Shown piece by piece: positions 1 through 8,712 of a stretch of DNA of 64,000 nt. Below the pieces are notes generated by a model. The model was not told the DNA's origin and did no database searches. It saw nothing but the letters and a program-made list of their open reading frames with translations. The stretch comes from Polyangium sp. y55x31 (GTDB lineage: Bacteria; Myxococcota_A; Polyangia; Polyangiales; Polyangiaceae). The DNA lies in NCBI RefSeq assembly GCF_029946505.1, contig NZ_JARZHG010000012.1:62001-126000 (forward strand), read 5' to 3'. Positions within the stretch are counted from its first letter, which is position 1, and every line of letters begins with the position of its first letter. Both the position numbers and the translations under genes were made by a program.

Positions 1-82
1 AGAGCCCCCACATGGTTGCGTACGTCAGCGCGACGACTGCAAAAAAAACCGAGCCGATAAAGATACGCTCGACGTCACCCAT
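1..82 (-). CDS. Start of a small membrane protein, cut by the window edge
   Basis: Only the first 27 residues are inside the window. They begin MGDVERIFIGSVFFAVVALT and form one hydrophobic N-terminal segment, so a membrane or exported protein is likely. The ATG is preceded on the minus strand by a good Shine-Dalgarno (AAAGGGG, six bases upstream). A sigma-54-type promoter at 127-140 points at it, giving a leader of about 33 bases, and it shares the upstream palindrome array at 179-231 with the divergent lipoprotein-CHAT-caspase operon. The function cannot be told from this fragment. Confidence 0.55.
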   Translation of the reverse strand, partial: MGDVERIFIGSVFFAVVALTYATMWGL

Positions 83-126
83 GATGAACCCCTTTCCGTT
101 TTGATTCGTGCAGGATCGTCGCCCTC

Positions 127-140
127 GCAAGCCGCATGCC
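127..140 (-). promoter_or_regulatory. Sigma-54 (-24/-12) promoter for the left-edge gene
   Basis: On the minus strand this reads GGCATGCGGCTTGC: GG, ten bases, GC, against the consensus TGGCACG-N4-TTGC. The -24 GG lies 39 bp from the edge of the CTGACGCGTCAG palindrome at 179-190, the same offset as the sigma-54 promoters at 32392 and 32263. The predicted start of transcription is near 115. Confidence 0.7.
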
Positions 141-178
141 GGCCGCACGTAGGGCGGGAAGGTTCGTCTCGGGGCTCG

Positions 179-231
179 CTGACGCGTCAGTCGACCGAGC
201 TGACATCGGGACGGGCGGGCTGACGCGCCAT
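179..231. promoter_or_regulatory. Three-box upstream activating sequence (site A)
   Basis: A perfect 12-bp palindrome CTGACGCGTCAG is at 179-190, a half-site CTGACATC at 200-207, and a second box GCTGACGCGCCA (one base off) at 220-231. The cores are spaced about 20 bp apart, two helical turns. Read on the minus strand, about 55 bp of this element align closely with site B at 29532-29583, far beyond the boxes themselves. It lies between two divergent sigma-54 promoters (127-140 and 290-305) and probably serves both. The likely binder is the FHA-type activator encoded at 27778-29466, which is inference. Confidence 0.75.
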
Positions 232-289
232 TCGCATCGCGTTCGTCGGCGTCTCACGTTCGCCCAGGGGCCGGGAGCTGATTCTGCGC

Positions 290-305
290 TGGCACGTTGG
301 CTGCT
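290..305 (+). promoter_or_regulatory. Sigma-54 promoter of the lipoprotein-CHAT-caspase operon
   Basis: TGGCACGTTGGCTGCT matches the -24/-12 consensus, with GG at 291-292 and GC at 303-304 exactly ten bases apart. The -24 GG is 60 bp from the edge of the box at 220-231, matching the 61-bp offset seen at sites B and C. The predicted start of transcription is near 316, leaving a leader of about 35 bases before the ATG at 351. Confidence 0.8.
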
Positions 306-350
306 CGTGACATGCACCAGGAGCGGTTTGGCGTGATGGAAGGGAAGAAC

Positions 351-3300
351 ATGAGAATCTCGAGAGCAATCCTTCTGCTTGCCCTCTTCGTGCTCACGCA
401 AGCTTGCGGGGCTCCGGGAGCTGGAAAGCCCGCGAGGGTCGGCCCTGGTGCAGCCGTCGCCAAGGTCCGCGTGACGGAGCTGTCGGGCTGCAGCGGTGAC
501 AGGTTCCGTATCGACCTCCTCGATGCAATCGGAAAACTCCCGCACGATACGCTCGACGCGCAACGCGAGCAGCTACGGGACTGGGTCTTTACGGTCACGC
601 TGGGGCGCATGGCCGCGCGCACGGGCGCCGATGAGGTGCTCTCCGGCGTCGCGGACGCGCCCCTCGTCCGCGATGACGCGCTCGCGCACGTGCTGCATAC
701 ACAATCGGGGCCCACGCGCTCGACGTCGACGAAGAGCGGCGGAGCCGTCGTCCTCGTGGAGGCGGCCGACGCGGAGACGATGGCCGCGGAGGTCGCCGAG
801 GCGGTCGATCAGGAGGCGCTCCACCTCGGGAGCATTCCCGCGGAAACCCAGGTGTATCAGTACGTATTCCAGCCCGAGGTGGCGCGCGCGGACGTGTGCG
901 CCATGAAGCCCATTTCGCGGGCAGAGCTGGAAAGCGCGGCGCATCGTCATCGCAAGGCGACCATCACCACGGCTGCGGACCTCGAGCGGTTTCTCGCGGG
1001 CGGCGCCGATCTTCTCGCTGCGCAGTGCACCGACGCCGGCCTGGAGGTGACGGGGCGGCAGAGGCCGCGCACCACGCGGACGCCCATCACCGTGGAGCAC
1101 ATCGCCGCGCTCGCGCAGGCGCGTGGCACCCGGTACATTCCTCTCGAGCGTTTTGGTTTTTCTCTCGACAGGGTGTCGAACCGGGCGCAGCTCGACGCGA
1201 ACGCACGGGAAATCGAGTCGTTGCGCGCGCCCCTCGAGATACAGCCGCCCGACATCCAGATCCTTCACGCCTGGAAACGGCAAAATCCCGGCGTGTCCAT
1301 GCAGGAGCTGATGATGTCACTGCAGTTCCAGGAGAAATCGCTCGGCAGGCCGGGCTTCTCGCTGGATCCGCACACGAGCGCGTCCTTCGCGGGGAAGGTG
1401 CTCGACGACATCATCGAGGTGCTTCCGGATGTCCAGAAGGTGGCGGCGATCCTTCGAGGGCTGGACGAGGAGGAGCGCGCAGAATCGCTGCTCGACCTCG
1501 CGAGCTCGACGAACGAGCCTTTCGCGCTCGAAGCGAAAGAGGCGCTCATCGCGGCGCGCAAGAAACTCCAGAAAGCGACCGCCGAGGAGGCCGAGGCGAT
1601 CCTCTCCGCGAAGCTCCCGACGTCGCGGGGGAACGCCCTCGCCCAGGATCTGATGCAGGTCGTCCGGCGAAAGAGCACGCAGCAGTGCTCGCGTTATGAC
1701 GGGCCGCTCTTCGGCACCGCGACCGGAATGACGTTCTTTTATACCGATCTCCTCGCGAAGCTCTGGCTCATCGACTGGAACGGGGCCGCTCCGGAGAGCG
1801 TTATCGAGGGTTTCCAGAGCGCAATTCACGAGGCGCCGAGCACGACGTTCTGCGATGATACGGGCGGGAAAAACACCCGGATCTGGTTCGGCGTGCGCGA
1901 GGAGAGTTTCACGCGGGAGACGTCGGGCGCGGTCCGTTTTGCGCCGATGGCCACCCGGATCTTCGCCAGGAGCTCGAACCTCGGGGCCAGGCACGAGGAG
2001 TTCGAGGCGACCGTCGAGTCGAAGCGCTTCGTGCAATGGTGGGACGACCACTTCCCGGAGATCGCTTCCTGGGAGCCCCAGTACGAGGTTCTCAACCAGC
2101 TCATGAAGTGGTCCGTCGTGGTCCAGAATGCGGCCGTTGCTGGAAAACACGCGTGTCTGGCTCCACTCGACACGACCCCGGTCCGTGCCGATCACCGGAT
2201 CGACAAGTGGGTTGCTGAGACGAGCGAATTGCGTTGGCGTGGTCCGGTGAGCCTTCTTCCTCCGCCCAAGGGCGTCGCGAAGAGGTCGGACGATCGGGAG
2301 TGCATGCTCCTCTTCGAATCGAGGCGTTTCTCTGCCTGCGGGAACGACACCCGGACCATCGCCGGCGGCGTCAGCGCCGCGACCATGCAGATGGTGCAGG
2401 GGAAGCGAACGCGCGTCACCACGACGCCCGCCCAGTTCGGACGCCTGGGGGCGGAGGTGGCGCCCATCGACGCGGGACCCGGGCGCGTTCGATTCGAGTC
2501 CGTTCGCGGCAGCGGCGGCCAATTGCAAAACGTCAGCGTCGAGAGCCTTCCGGCAAAGACGAGATTCACCGCCGAGATCGCCACGGATGTATCTCAGGTC
2601 GGTATGACGTCCTCGTGGGACCCACGAACGCCGATCAAGCACATCGACAAGTCGGTCGAGATCCAGGGCAAAAAAGCCGTCGCCACGGAGCGCAAGAACG
2701 GGCTCCTGAGCGCGGAGCTCCGGACCTCGGATCTGACGGCGGCCGATATCGAGGTCACGCTTACGCCAGGGACCGTGCTCGAGGTGAAGGCGAAGGCGCA
2801 AAAGGTCACCGAGCGCATGTCGGCGGACGGTGTCGCTCTCGTCGACGCAGCCGTCGGGCTCATGTTGGCCGATACGATCACGCACCTGGATGACGGATCG
2901 ATCGTGTGGCGGATCGAAATCGGTGGATCCAAGAAATGGGTGCTCATGGAGTCCGGCGGTGGCAATCGAGGTCCCCCGGCGCGTGGGGTCGAAGCGCGCT
3001 TCTCGACGGGCGTGCCCGACGGAGCGCCGCACCGCCCTGGAAGCCCAGAGGCGTCCCGAGGCCCCGTCGCCCAGGTATCGATCCTCGACGACGCGGCCGG
3101 CGCTGCGCTCGTGAAAGAGCGGAAAGGCAAGCCCGTCGAGGCCTATGATCCGACGCTCGCCACGGTGAAGGACAAGCTCGCGAGCCAGGATGTCGACGGC
3201 GCAATGAAGGCGCTCGACCAGAATCCTTCGTCGAAGGCACGCGCATACGTGCTCGACCACGCGATCGGCGCGGGCAATGACGCGATCATCGGGCGGGTGG

Positions 3301-3977
3301 TGGATCAGGCCATTCGCAAGGGAGCGTCGCCGGCCGAGCTTTCCGCGCACGGCGAGAAGCTCCAGAAGGAATCCGTCATCCGGGCGCGTAGCGGCCAAGA
3401 CGCGAGCGTACTCGAGCAGCAGGTCATGAAGCTCGCGATTGCCGAGGCCAGGCTACGAACGCCCGGGCCCGCCGAGGCGTCGCTGCGGGGCGCGGCGAAG
3501 GGAGATGCCGCGGTTTATGTTCCTGCGTCCTATCCGGTCATGGCCGAGCTTCCGCCGGCGGTGCACCCGCTGAAAAAGGTCGTTTTGCCCGAGGAAGCGT
3601 ATGTGACGCGCGCGATCGAGCATGCGGCGCCGCAGCGTTTGCCCGCGGAGATCGAGGTGGGCGGCACCAAGTACAAGCAAACCGCGCCGGGGAAGGACCG
3701 GGCCTTCGACTACGGCGCGGTCGGCTCGCCGTTCCGCCTGCTCTTCGGCGTTCGGCGCCCGGTCCGCGTCGTTTTGCGCTGCGACGATCGCGACCCGACG
3801 TTCGTCCCCTGCCACGAGCGGCCATCCCCCGAGCAAGTGCAAAGGTACGAGGAGGCCATGAAATGCGATCAGGACGGCGATCGCAGGCTCACGACCGCGC
3901 CGGAGCGCGATTGCCTCGATGGCCAGCGCAAGCGCAAGGATGCGGAAGCTTCGGGGTCGAAACAGAAGACGCCATGA
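351..3977 (+). CDS. Large lipoprotein of unknown function, first gene of the CHAT-caspase operon
   Basis: A 1208-residue protein with a lipoprotein signal: MRISRAILLLALFVLTQAC, with the lipidated Cys at 19. The ATG at 351 is chosen because the signal peptide starts there and AGGGAAG precedes it; an upstream in-frame ATG at 297 would lie within or before the promoter region. The body is mostly soluble, rich in Ala/Glu/Arg, with long helical stretches around residues 380-430. The C-terminus is Cys- and Asp-rich, with a DQDGDRR segment that resembles a calcium-binding loop but stands alone. No family was recognised. Its stop overlaps the CHAT gene start (ATGA), so the two are probably translationally coupled. 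As the membrane-bound member of the operon it could be a sensor, anchor or substrate; that is inference. Confidence 0.85.
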   Translation: MRISRAILLLALFVLTQACGAPGAGKPARVGPGAAVAKVRVTELSGCSGDRFRIDLLDAIGKLPHDTLDAQREQLRDWVFTVTLGRMAARTGADEVLSGVADAPLVRDDALAHVLHTQSGPTRSTSTKSGGAVVLVEAADAETMAAEVAEAVDQEALHLGSIPAETQVYQYVFQPEVARADVCAMKPISRAELESAAHRHRKATITTAADLERFLAGGADLLAAQCTDAGLEVTGRQRPRTTRTPITVEHIAALAQARGTRYIPLERFGFSLDRVSNRAQLDANAREIESLRAPLEIQPPDIQILHAWKRQNPGVSMQELMMSLQFQEKSLGRPGFSLDPHTSASFAGKVLDDIIEVLPDVQKVAAILRGLDEEERAESLLDLASSTNEPFALEAKEALIAARKKLQKATAEEAEAILSAKLPTSRGNALAQDLMQVVRRKSTQQCSRYDGPLFGTATGMTFFYTDLLAKLWLIDWNGAAPESVIEGFQSAIHEAPSTTFCDDTGGKNTRIWFGVREESFTRETSGAVRFAPMATRIFARSSNLGARHEEFEATVESKRFVQWWDDHFPEIASWEPQYEVLNQLMKWSVVVQNAAVAGKHACLAPLDTTPVRADHRIDKWVAETSELRWRGPVSLLPPPKGVAKRSDDRECMLLFESRRFSACGNDTRTIAGGVSAATMQMVQGKRTRVTTTPAQFGRLGAEVAPIDAGPGRVRFESVRGSGGQLQNVSVESLPAKTRFTAEIATDVSQVGMTSSWDPRTPIKHIDKSVEIQGKKAVATERKNGLLSAELRTSDLTAADIEVTLTPGTVLEVKAKAQKVTERMSADGVALVDAAVGLMLADTITHLDDGSIVWRIEIGGSKKWVLMESGGGNRGPPARGVEARFSTGVPDGAPHRPGSPEASRGPVAQVSILDDAAGAALVKERKGKPVEAYDPTLATVKDKLASQDVDGAMKALDQNPSSKARAYVLDHAIGAGNDAIIGRVVDQAIRKGASPAELSAHGEKLQKESVIRARSGQDASVLEQQVMKLAIAEARLRTPGPAEASLRGAAKGDAAVYVPASYPVMAELPPAVHPLKKVVLPEEAYVTRAIEHAAPQRLPAEIEVGGTKYKQTAPGKDRAFDYGAVGSPFRLLFGVRRPVRVVLRCDDRDPTFVPCHERPSPEQVQRYEEAMKCDQDGDRRLTTAPERDCLDGQRKRKDAEASGSKQKTP

Positions 3978-6790
3978 ACGATACGAGGCAGATGGCCGGG
4001 GAACGCGCCTTCAATGCTCTTGCGGCCGCGCTCGACGGTTTCTCCGCGGCGCCTGGTGATACAGGCGCCGCGCGTCGCCTGGAGCCCTTGCTGGATGCAC
4101 TTTATGCGACCGCGGTGGTCCGCGGCAGGAGCGCGCTTCGCGAGCTCGACGCGCTCCTCGCAAGCAAGGCCGAGGCATTGCCGGCGGTCGACGCCTGGCT
4201 CGCGCTGGTGCGCCTCCACCTCGCGCGCCGAAAGCAGCATGGTTTGGAGCTCGCGGCGCTCGATGCCACGCTCGACGGCGCGCCGCCGCGCACGCGATGG
4301 CTCGTCGCGTCCGAGGCCGCTCGCGTCGTCTGGCAACGCGAGGGGCCCGCGAGCGCCTGGAACCGAATGCGTCTCCTCGAGCCGGTTCCAGCCGATGAGA
4401 GCTGGCAGCAGGACAGTCCCCTGGTCGTCTCTGCCATTCTCACGCGCATCACGCTCGCCGCGGCACGAGGGGCCCGGGACGTACACGACCGGATCTCGGC
4501 AGAAGCCCAGGCTTTCTGGCCCGCGGACCATCCCTCGGCCCTGCGCGTCACCATTGCACTGGCGGAGGACACGATTGCGCGGGGGAACTTCCGCGACGCG
4601 TTGCGACGCCTGCGTGCCATCGAGGGCGCCGCTCGGGGCGATCTGCGCATGCACCTGCTTAGCGTCAGGCTGCACGCGCTCGTGAGCTCCGGCAGAGGAT
4701 CGACCCGCCGCGCGCGCGCGACCTACCGCGCATTTCGCGAGGCCGCGCAGGCGCCGTCCGTCCCCGGTTTCGAGCTGCCCTCGGATCAACGGCGCGCATT
4801 GGAGGACCGCACGCGGCAAGTCGCGCGCGCCGCCGGTCTCTGCCGCGCTGGCCGGCGTCCGACGACGACGCTATCCCGCCTGCTCCAACGCGAGCGGGAG
4901 GCGCGTCGGATCAAGGATCCCGCGCGTCGCATTCCAGCATTGCGACGGGTCATCCGTCGCGCAGAGGTGCTCCTGCTCCGACCCGAGGCCGCGGCGCATC
5001 CGGAGGAGCTCGTGCGCCTGAAGCTCCTGTGGTGCAGGCTCGTGGTGGACCTCGACCAGGACGACATGTTCGATACGTGCGAGCGTATCCTCGAGCAGGC
5101 CCTCGCGGCCGCCGACCGGCTCGACCTCGATCCATTACGTATGCTCACCCTCGACCAGCGCGCGGTGCTTCGCGCCCGCAAGAGCCCTCCGAACTGGAAA
5201 GGCGCTCTCGTGGACAGCACGGGCGCGGCCTCGATTGCGCTGAAGATCCTCGCGGCCAACGCCGATCCTGGCGCGAAGAAGGGAACGGAGCGGTCCCTGC
5301 TCGCGAGCCTGTTGCCCGTCATCGACCGGGTCATCGATCTTCATACCGAGGGCGCGTTGCGGATCGCCGCGCGCCACGGCGAACTGCTCTCCATGCCGCT
5401 CGGCGCGCCCGAGCCGCACCTCGATGCCGAGACACCACGCGGGAGTTTTCTTCGCTTTGGTCGCATCCTTCACACGTTCGCCGAGCAATCGCAGGCGCTC
5501 GCGCTCGCGGAGGCCCGGATCGCCTTCGAGGATGGCCGCACCGTGCCGCACCGATTCGCCGTCGCCGTGCAGGGGGAGGCGCGGATCGTCGTCGACGGCT
5601 TCTGTCAAAAGCTCCGCGGCGAGGACGCCGTTTTGCAATATTTCGTCTTCGGCCGGTACATGCTCGTGTTCGCCTACGGCCGCAGCTTCTTCGAATGGCA
5701 CGTCACGGCCATTCCGGAGTCCGAGGGGAGCTCTCGTTCGGAGCCCGCCCACCGCAGGCTCGACGAGCTTCTTCGCGCGCTCCGCGGGTGGACGCAGGGG
5801 GAGAGCCATTCGGAGGATGACGCGGCGCTCGTCGAGCTCCATGCCTTGCTCGTGCCGACCAAGATCGATGAGGCGCTGGCCTTGGCCGGCGTGCGCCACT
5901 TGCGGATCGTGCCGCATGACGTCCTCTACCGGATTCCATTCGGCAGGCTCGTCACGCGCAAAGGCCCGCTCCTGCATCGCTTCTCGATGAGCCTGCACCC
6001 GACCGGCCAGCTCGCCGCGGAGAGCGCGGAGGCGGGGCGCGCCCGGCTCGAACGGCGGCCCGTCCTCGGGTTCGTCTTTGGTCCGCAGGTGGATTCCGCC
6101 GCGGAGGAGGAGCAGGCCATTCGCGCGGGCACTGGCGCCATTGCCTCGCTCGCGCGGGTGGAAGTGGTCGACGGCGCTGCGACGAACCTCGAGGCGCTCC
6201 TCGGCCGCGCGCCCGCATTCGAACTGCTGCACTTTCTTTGTCATGGCGACGAAGGAGGGGGCTTCGGGCGATCGCCAGCCCTGCGCCTCGGGATCGAGGA
6301 GGATGGGCGCCTCGAATTGCCCCGCGTGCTTCGAATGCCGCTACGCCGGTGCGAGCTCGTGGTCCTCCAGAGCTGCTGGACCGGGTGGATGGACCATCGA
6401 CGAACCAACCCCGTGCAAGGATTTCCTCAGGCATTCTGCGATGCGGGAGCGGGCGCGGTGATCGCCCCGCTCACGAAGATCCCGCAGGCCCTCGCGCCGC
6501 TGTTCGCCGAAGTGCTCTACCGGACGTTACGCTTTTTACCCGCGGAGCAAGCATTGCAGCGCACGATGGCGGTGCTCCGCACCCACGGCGGCGTTCTGGT
6601 CGCGCAAAACCCCGAGGCGAGCAGGGTCCTCGCGGAGCATGGTTCCATGGATGCGTTCGAGTATCGTTACATGGGAGCGACGGGGCTCACGCTCGGGGGA
6701 TTCGTCTCGCGTCTCGTGGGCCGCGTGTCGTTCTGGTGGTGGGAGCGGGGGCTACGCCGGGCCCGAAACAGCAAGGAGAAAGATTCATGA
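3974..6790 (+). CDS. CHAT-domain (caspase-fold) protease with long helical N-terminus
   Basis: A 938-residue protein. The C-terminal part (about 600-900) is a CHAT domain, a clan CD cysteine-peptidase fold: the predicted catalytic His757 lies in LHFLCHGDEGG and Cys801 in VVLQSCWTG, 44 residues apart as is usual. The N-terminal 550 residues are Ala/Arg/Leu-rich and helical, probably TPR-like repeats, the common partner of CHAT in bacterial effectors. The ATG at 3974 overlaps the preceding stop by four bases and the gene's own stop overlaps the downstream caspase start, so the three genes form a tightly coupled operon. CHAT proteases in other bacteria cleave specific partner proteins, for example in Craspase and in gasdermin systems. 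The neighbouring caspase or lipoprotein could be the target here, but nothing in the sequence shows it. Confidence 0.88.
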   Translation: MNDTRQMAGERAFNALAAALDGFSAAPGDTGAARRLEPLLDALYATAVVRGRSALRELDALLASKAEALPAVDAWLALVRLHLARRKQHGLELAALDATLDGAPPRTRWLVASEAARVVWQREGPASAWNRMRLLEPVPADESWQQDSPLVVSAILTRITLAAARGARDVHDRISAEAQAFWPADHPSALRVTIALAEDTIARGNFRDALRRLRAIEGAARGDLRMHLLSVRLHALVSSGRGSTRRARATYRAFREAAQAPSVPGFELPSDQRRALEDRTRQVARAAGLCRAGRRPTTTLSRLLQREREARRIKDPARRIPALRRVIRRAEVLLLRPEAAAHPEELVRLKLLWCRLVVDLDQDDMFDTCERILEQALAAADRLDLDPLRMLTLDQRAVLRARKSPPNWKGALVDSTGAASIALKILAANADPGAKKGTERSLLASLLPVIDRVIDLHTEGALRIAARHGELLSMPLGAPEPHLDAETPRGSFLRFGRILHTFAEQSQALALAEARIAFEDGRTVPHRFAVAVQGEARIVVDGFCQKLRGEDAVLQYFVFGRYMLVFAYGRSFFEWHVTAIPESEGSSRSEPAHRRLDELLRALRGWTQGESHSEDDAALVELHALLVPTKIDEALALAGVRHLRIVPHDVLYRIPFGRLVTRKGPLLHRFSMSLHPTGQLAAESAEAGRARLERRPVLGFVFGPQVDSAAEEEQAIRAGTGAIASLARVEVVDGAATNLEALLGRAPAFELLHFLCHGDEGGGFGRSPALRLGIEEDGRLELPRVLRMPLRRCELVVLQSCWTGWMDHRRTNPVQGFPQAFCDAGAGAVIAPLTKIPQALAPLFAEVLYRTLRFLPAEQALQRTMAVLRTHGGVLVAQNPEASRVLAEHGSMDAFEYRYMGATGLTLGGFVSRLVGRVSFWWWERGLRRARNSKEKDS

Positions 6791-7584
6791 TTCATGCCGT
6801 CATCGTCGGTATCGACGTGTACCAGGATGGAGCCATCCCCCCGCTTTCCTGCGCTCGGTCCGATGCGCGGGCGCTCCATGGCCTCCTCGAACGGCGCATT
6901 CCGTCAAGCGAGCGCAACCTGATGCTTCTCGAAAATGAGCGCGCCACGCGGCGGAACATCATGGCGACGATCGGCGACGAGCTTCCGGGCATCGTCGAGA
7001 CAGGCGACACGGTATTGCTCTACTTCGCGTGCCATGGCAGCCCGGAGCGACGCTCCGCGCGGGATCGTCGTTCCCTTTACCTCATCCCCCACGACACCGA
7101 CTATCAGCGAATCTACGCCACCGCAATCGACATGGACCGGGACGTACCCTGCTGGCTCGAACGGCTCTCGGAGGCGGGGGCGAAGCTCGTCGTCCTCCTC
7201 CTCGATACGTGCTTCAGCGGCGCCGCGGGGGGGCGCACCTTCACGGGGCCCGTGCTCCGGAATAGCCCAAAAATCCCGGGGTATCTCGAATTCGACGACC
7301 CCGACCCCATCAGCTTCCGGGACATCGATCTCGGCCAGGGACAGGCCATCTTCTCCGCTGCGGATGGAGACCAGGTGGCGATGGAAAACCTCGGCCTGGG
7401 CCATGGGGTCTTCACGTATCATTTGCTCGACGCTCTCACGAAAAAGCGCGACGGGGCCCGCACGGTCCACCTCGGGATCCTCTACGCAGAGGTTTGTGAT
7501 GCCGTACGTTCTGCCACGGGCGAACGCCAGGAGCCGGTGCTCAGCACGCGGCTGAAAAATGCGCGCCTTCCTTGCCTGGCGTGA
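6787..7584 (+). CDS. Caspase-family (C14) peptidase
   Basis: A compact 265-residue caspase-fold protein, essentially a bare p20-like domain. It has the first-strand motif VIVGIDVY (about 5-12), the catalytic His83 in YFACHGSPE, and the catalytic Cys142 in LLDTCFSGAAGG. The SAADGDQVA segment and the later GHGVFTYHLLDAL are typical of bacterial C14 and metacaspase-like proteins. No transmembrane segment or extra domain is seen. The ATG at 6787 is preceded by AAGGAGAAAGATTC and overlaps the CHAT stop (ATGA). Having two caspase-fold enzymes in one coupled operon suggests a protease cascade, or a protease with its activator. Substrate preference cannot be read directly, but bacterial members of this type usually cleave after Arg or Lys. 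Confidence 0.9.
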   Translation: MIHAVIVGIDVYQDGAIPPLSCARSDARALHGLLERRIPSSERNLMLLENERATRRNIMATIGDELPGIVETGDTVLLYFACHGSPERRSARDRRSLYLIPHDTDYQRIYATAIDMDRDVPCWLERLSEAGAKLVVLLLDTCFSGAAGGRTFTGPVLRNSPKIPGYLEFDDPDPISFRDIDLGQGQAIFSAADGDQVAMENLGLGHGVFTYHLLDALTKKRDGARTVHLGILYAEVCDAVRSATGERQEPVLSTRLKNARLPCLA

Positions 7585-7604
7585 GCCCTTGCGCGTGGGC
7601 TCGC
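7577..7604. terminator. Hairpin between convergent genes
   Basis: GCGTGAGCCC (7577-7586) pairs with GGGCTCGCGC (7595-7604) across an 8-base loop, with one G-T pair. It starts inside the last codons of the caspase gene and lies before the convergent ATP-grasp gene, so it could terminate both. There is no T-tract. Confidence 0.55.
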
Positions 7605-7625
7605 GCCTGCCGTCCTTCCGGAGGC

Positions 7626-8501
7626 TCAACCCAGCACCGCCCGATAGAAGTCGCGCGGATCCATCTGCTCGGGGAAGACCGAACAGCCGCCGTCGTTGAT
7701 TTCGATCACCGTATACCCACCACGCTCGAGCCGAGCCACGTCCGCCGTGAAGAATGGGGATTCGATGGTTTTCCCGAGATAGGCGAATTGCCGCGGATTC
7801 TCGAGCGTCGACTCCACATCGTAATACGGCGCGTGCGCCACCAGCCGCCCCTCCCAGAACACGAGGCGATGCTCGTCGGTCACGCGACGCTGACCAGGCG
7901 CCCAGCCGGGCAACGTTGCGAGGTCGAGATATTTTCGTATGACGAACCCCCGCTCGAAGCGGTCCCCACGGAACTCCAAAATCTTCTCGCAAACCTCGAC
8001 GAAATCATCGTACGTGGCGCCCTCGGGCACGAAGCACGCGCGATGCCAGAGCTCTTTGACCGATTTCACGTGATCCTTCACCACCCACGGCGGCGGCCCG
8101 AGCTCCAGGGCCGCCTCCCACGCTTCCCGGATGTCTTCGCCTTCGGTCCACCGCGTGGGCGCGGTTTTATCGTCGAGGAGCGGAACGTAATTGGGCATGT
8201 ACATCGTCTCGGCGAAGCTCTCGGGATCGACGACGAGCTCCTCGCCGCGATCCTGCATCGCCTCGTACAGGCCGGTGTATTCTTCTTCGCTCAACATCCA
8301 TCCCCGGTAGAGCCACGTGCGATACCGGGGCTTGGGCAGCCGGCGCAAAGCGCGCTCCGGCTCGCCGTTCACGACGGGGTCGAGCGGAATCGCGAACGAC
8401 TCGATGCCGAGCTCCTCGGCAGCCAGCACGTCGATCTCGAAGCGATCATCGGCGAACTGAGGGACATGGGGTCTTCCGAAGAGGATGGTGACGTCACTCA
8501 T
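7626..8501 (-). CDS. ATP-grasp domain protein (DUF4343/R2K type)
   Basis: A 291-residue protein resembling the stand-alone ATP-grasp proteins of the DUF4343/R2K group, predicted carboxylate-amine ligases or ligase-like proteins of unknown substrate. Features consistent with this are the central PPWVVKDHVKSVKELW segment, the FVIRKYLDL strand, the RLVFWEGRLVAHAPY segment and the C-terminal YTVIEINDGGCSVFP, which supplies the acidic and Asn metal ligands of ATP-grasp enzymes. The ATG at 8501 has a perfect GGAGG upstream on the minus strand. An open frame extends 80 codons further but is not needed. The gene appears monocistronic, 211 bases downstream of the acyloin-type operon and convergent with the caspase. 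R2K proteins are often linked to modification or counter-defence, but no such partner is adjacent. Confidence 0.7.
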   Translation of the reverse strand: MSDVTILFGRPHVPQFADDRFEIDVLAAEELGIESFAIPLDPVVNGEPERALRRLPKPRYRTWLYRGWMLSEEEYTGLYEAMQDRGEELVVDPESFAETMYMPNYVPLLDDKTAPTRWTEGEDIREAWEAALELGPPPWVVKDHVKSVKELWHRACFVPEGATYDDFVEVCEKILEFRGDRFERGFVIRKYLDLATLPGWAPGQRRVTDEHRLVFWEGRLVAHAPYYDVESTLENPRQFAYLGKTIESPFFTADVARLERGGYTVIEINDGGCSVFPEQMDPRDFYRAVLG

Positions 8502-8712
8502 GGAGTCCTCCGAGGTGACGCCGCGCCCGGGTTGGGGCGGCGCGGCGGGCCCCTCAAGGTGGGTCCACGTTCGCGAAGAACCAGTCTTGCAAAGATCGAT
8601 GATTTGCGAGAGGATCGTCTCAACGGGGGACAAAAATCGGGTCCCCGGCCCGCGCGCCGCGTCCGAGTCACGGCGAGAGCGGCTCATGTCGACAGCGAGC
8701 CTCGGCGCCGAT

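Noticed and set aside
1317-3398. A long open frame on the minus strand opposite the 351-3977 gene
   Set aside because: Its sequence is Arg/Gly/Pro-rich without recognisable motifs, and the plus strand carries a signal peptide, a promoter and coupled downstream genes. High GC content makes such antisense frames common.
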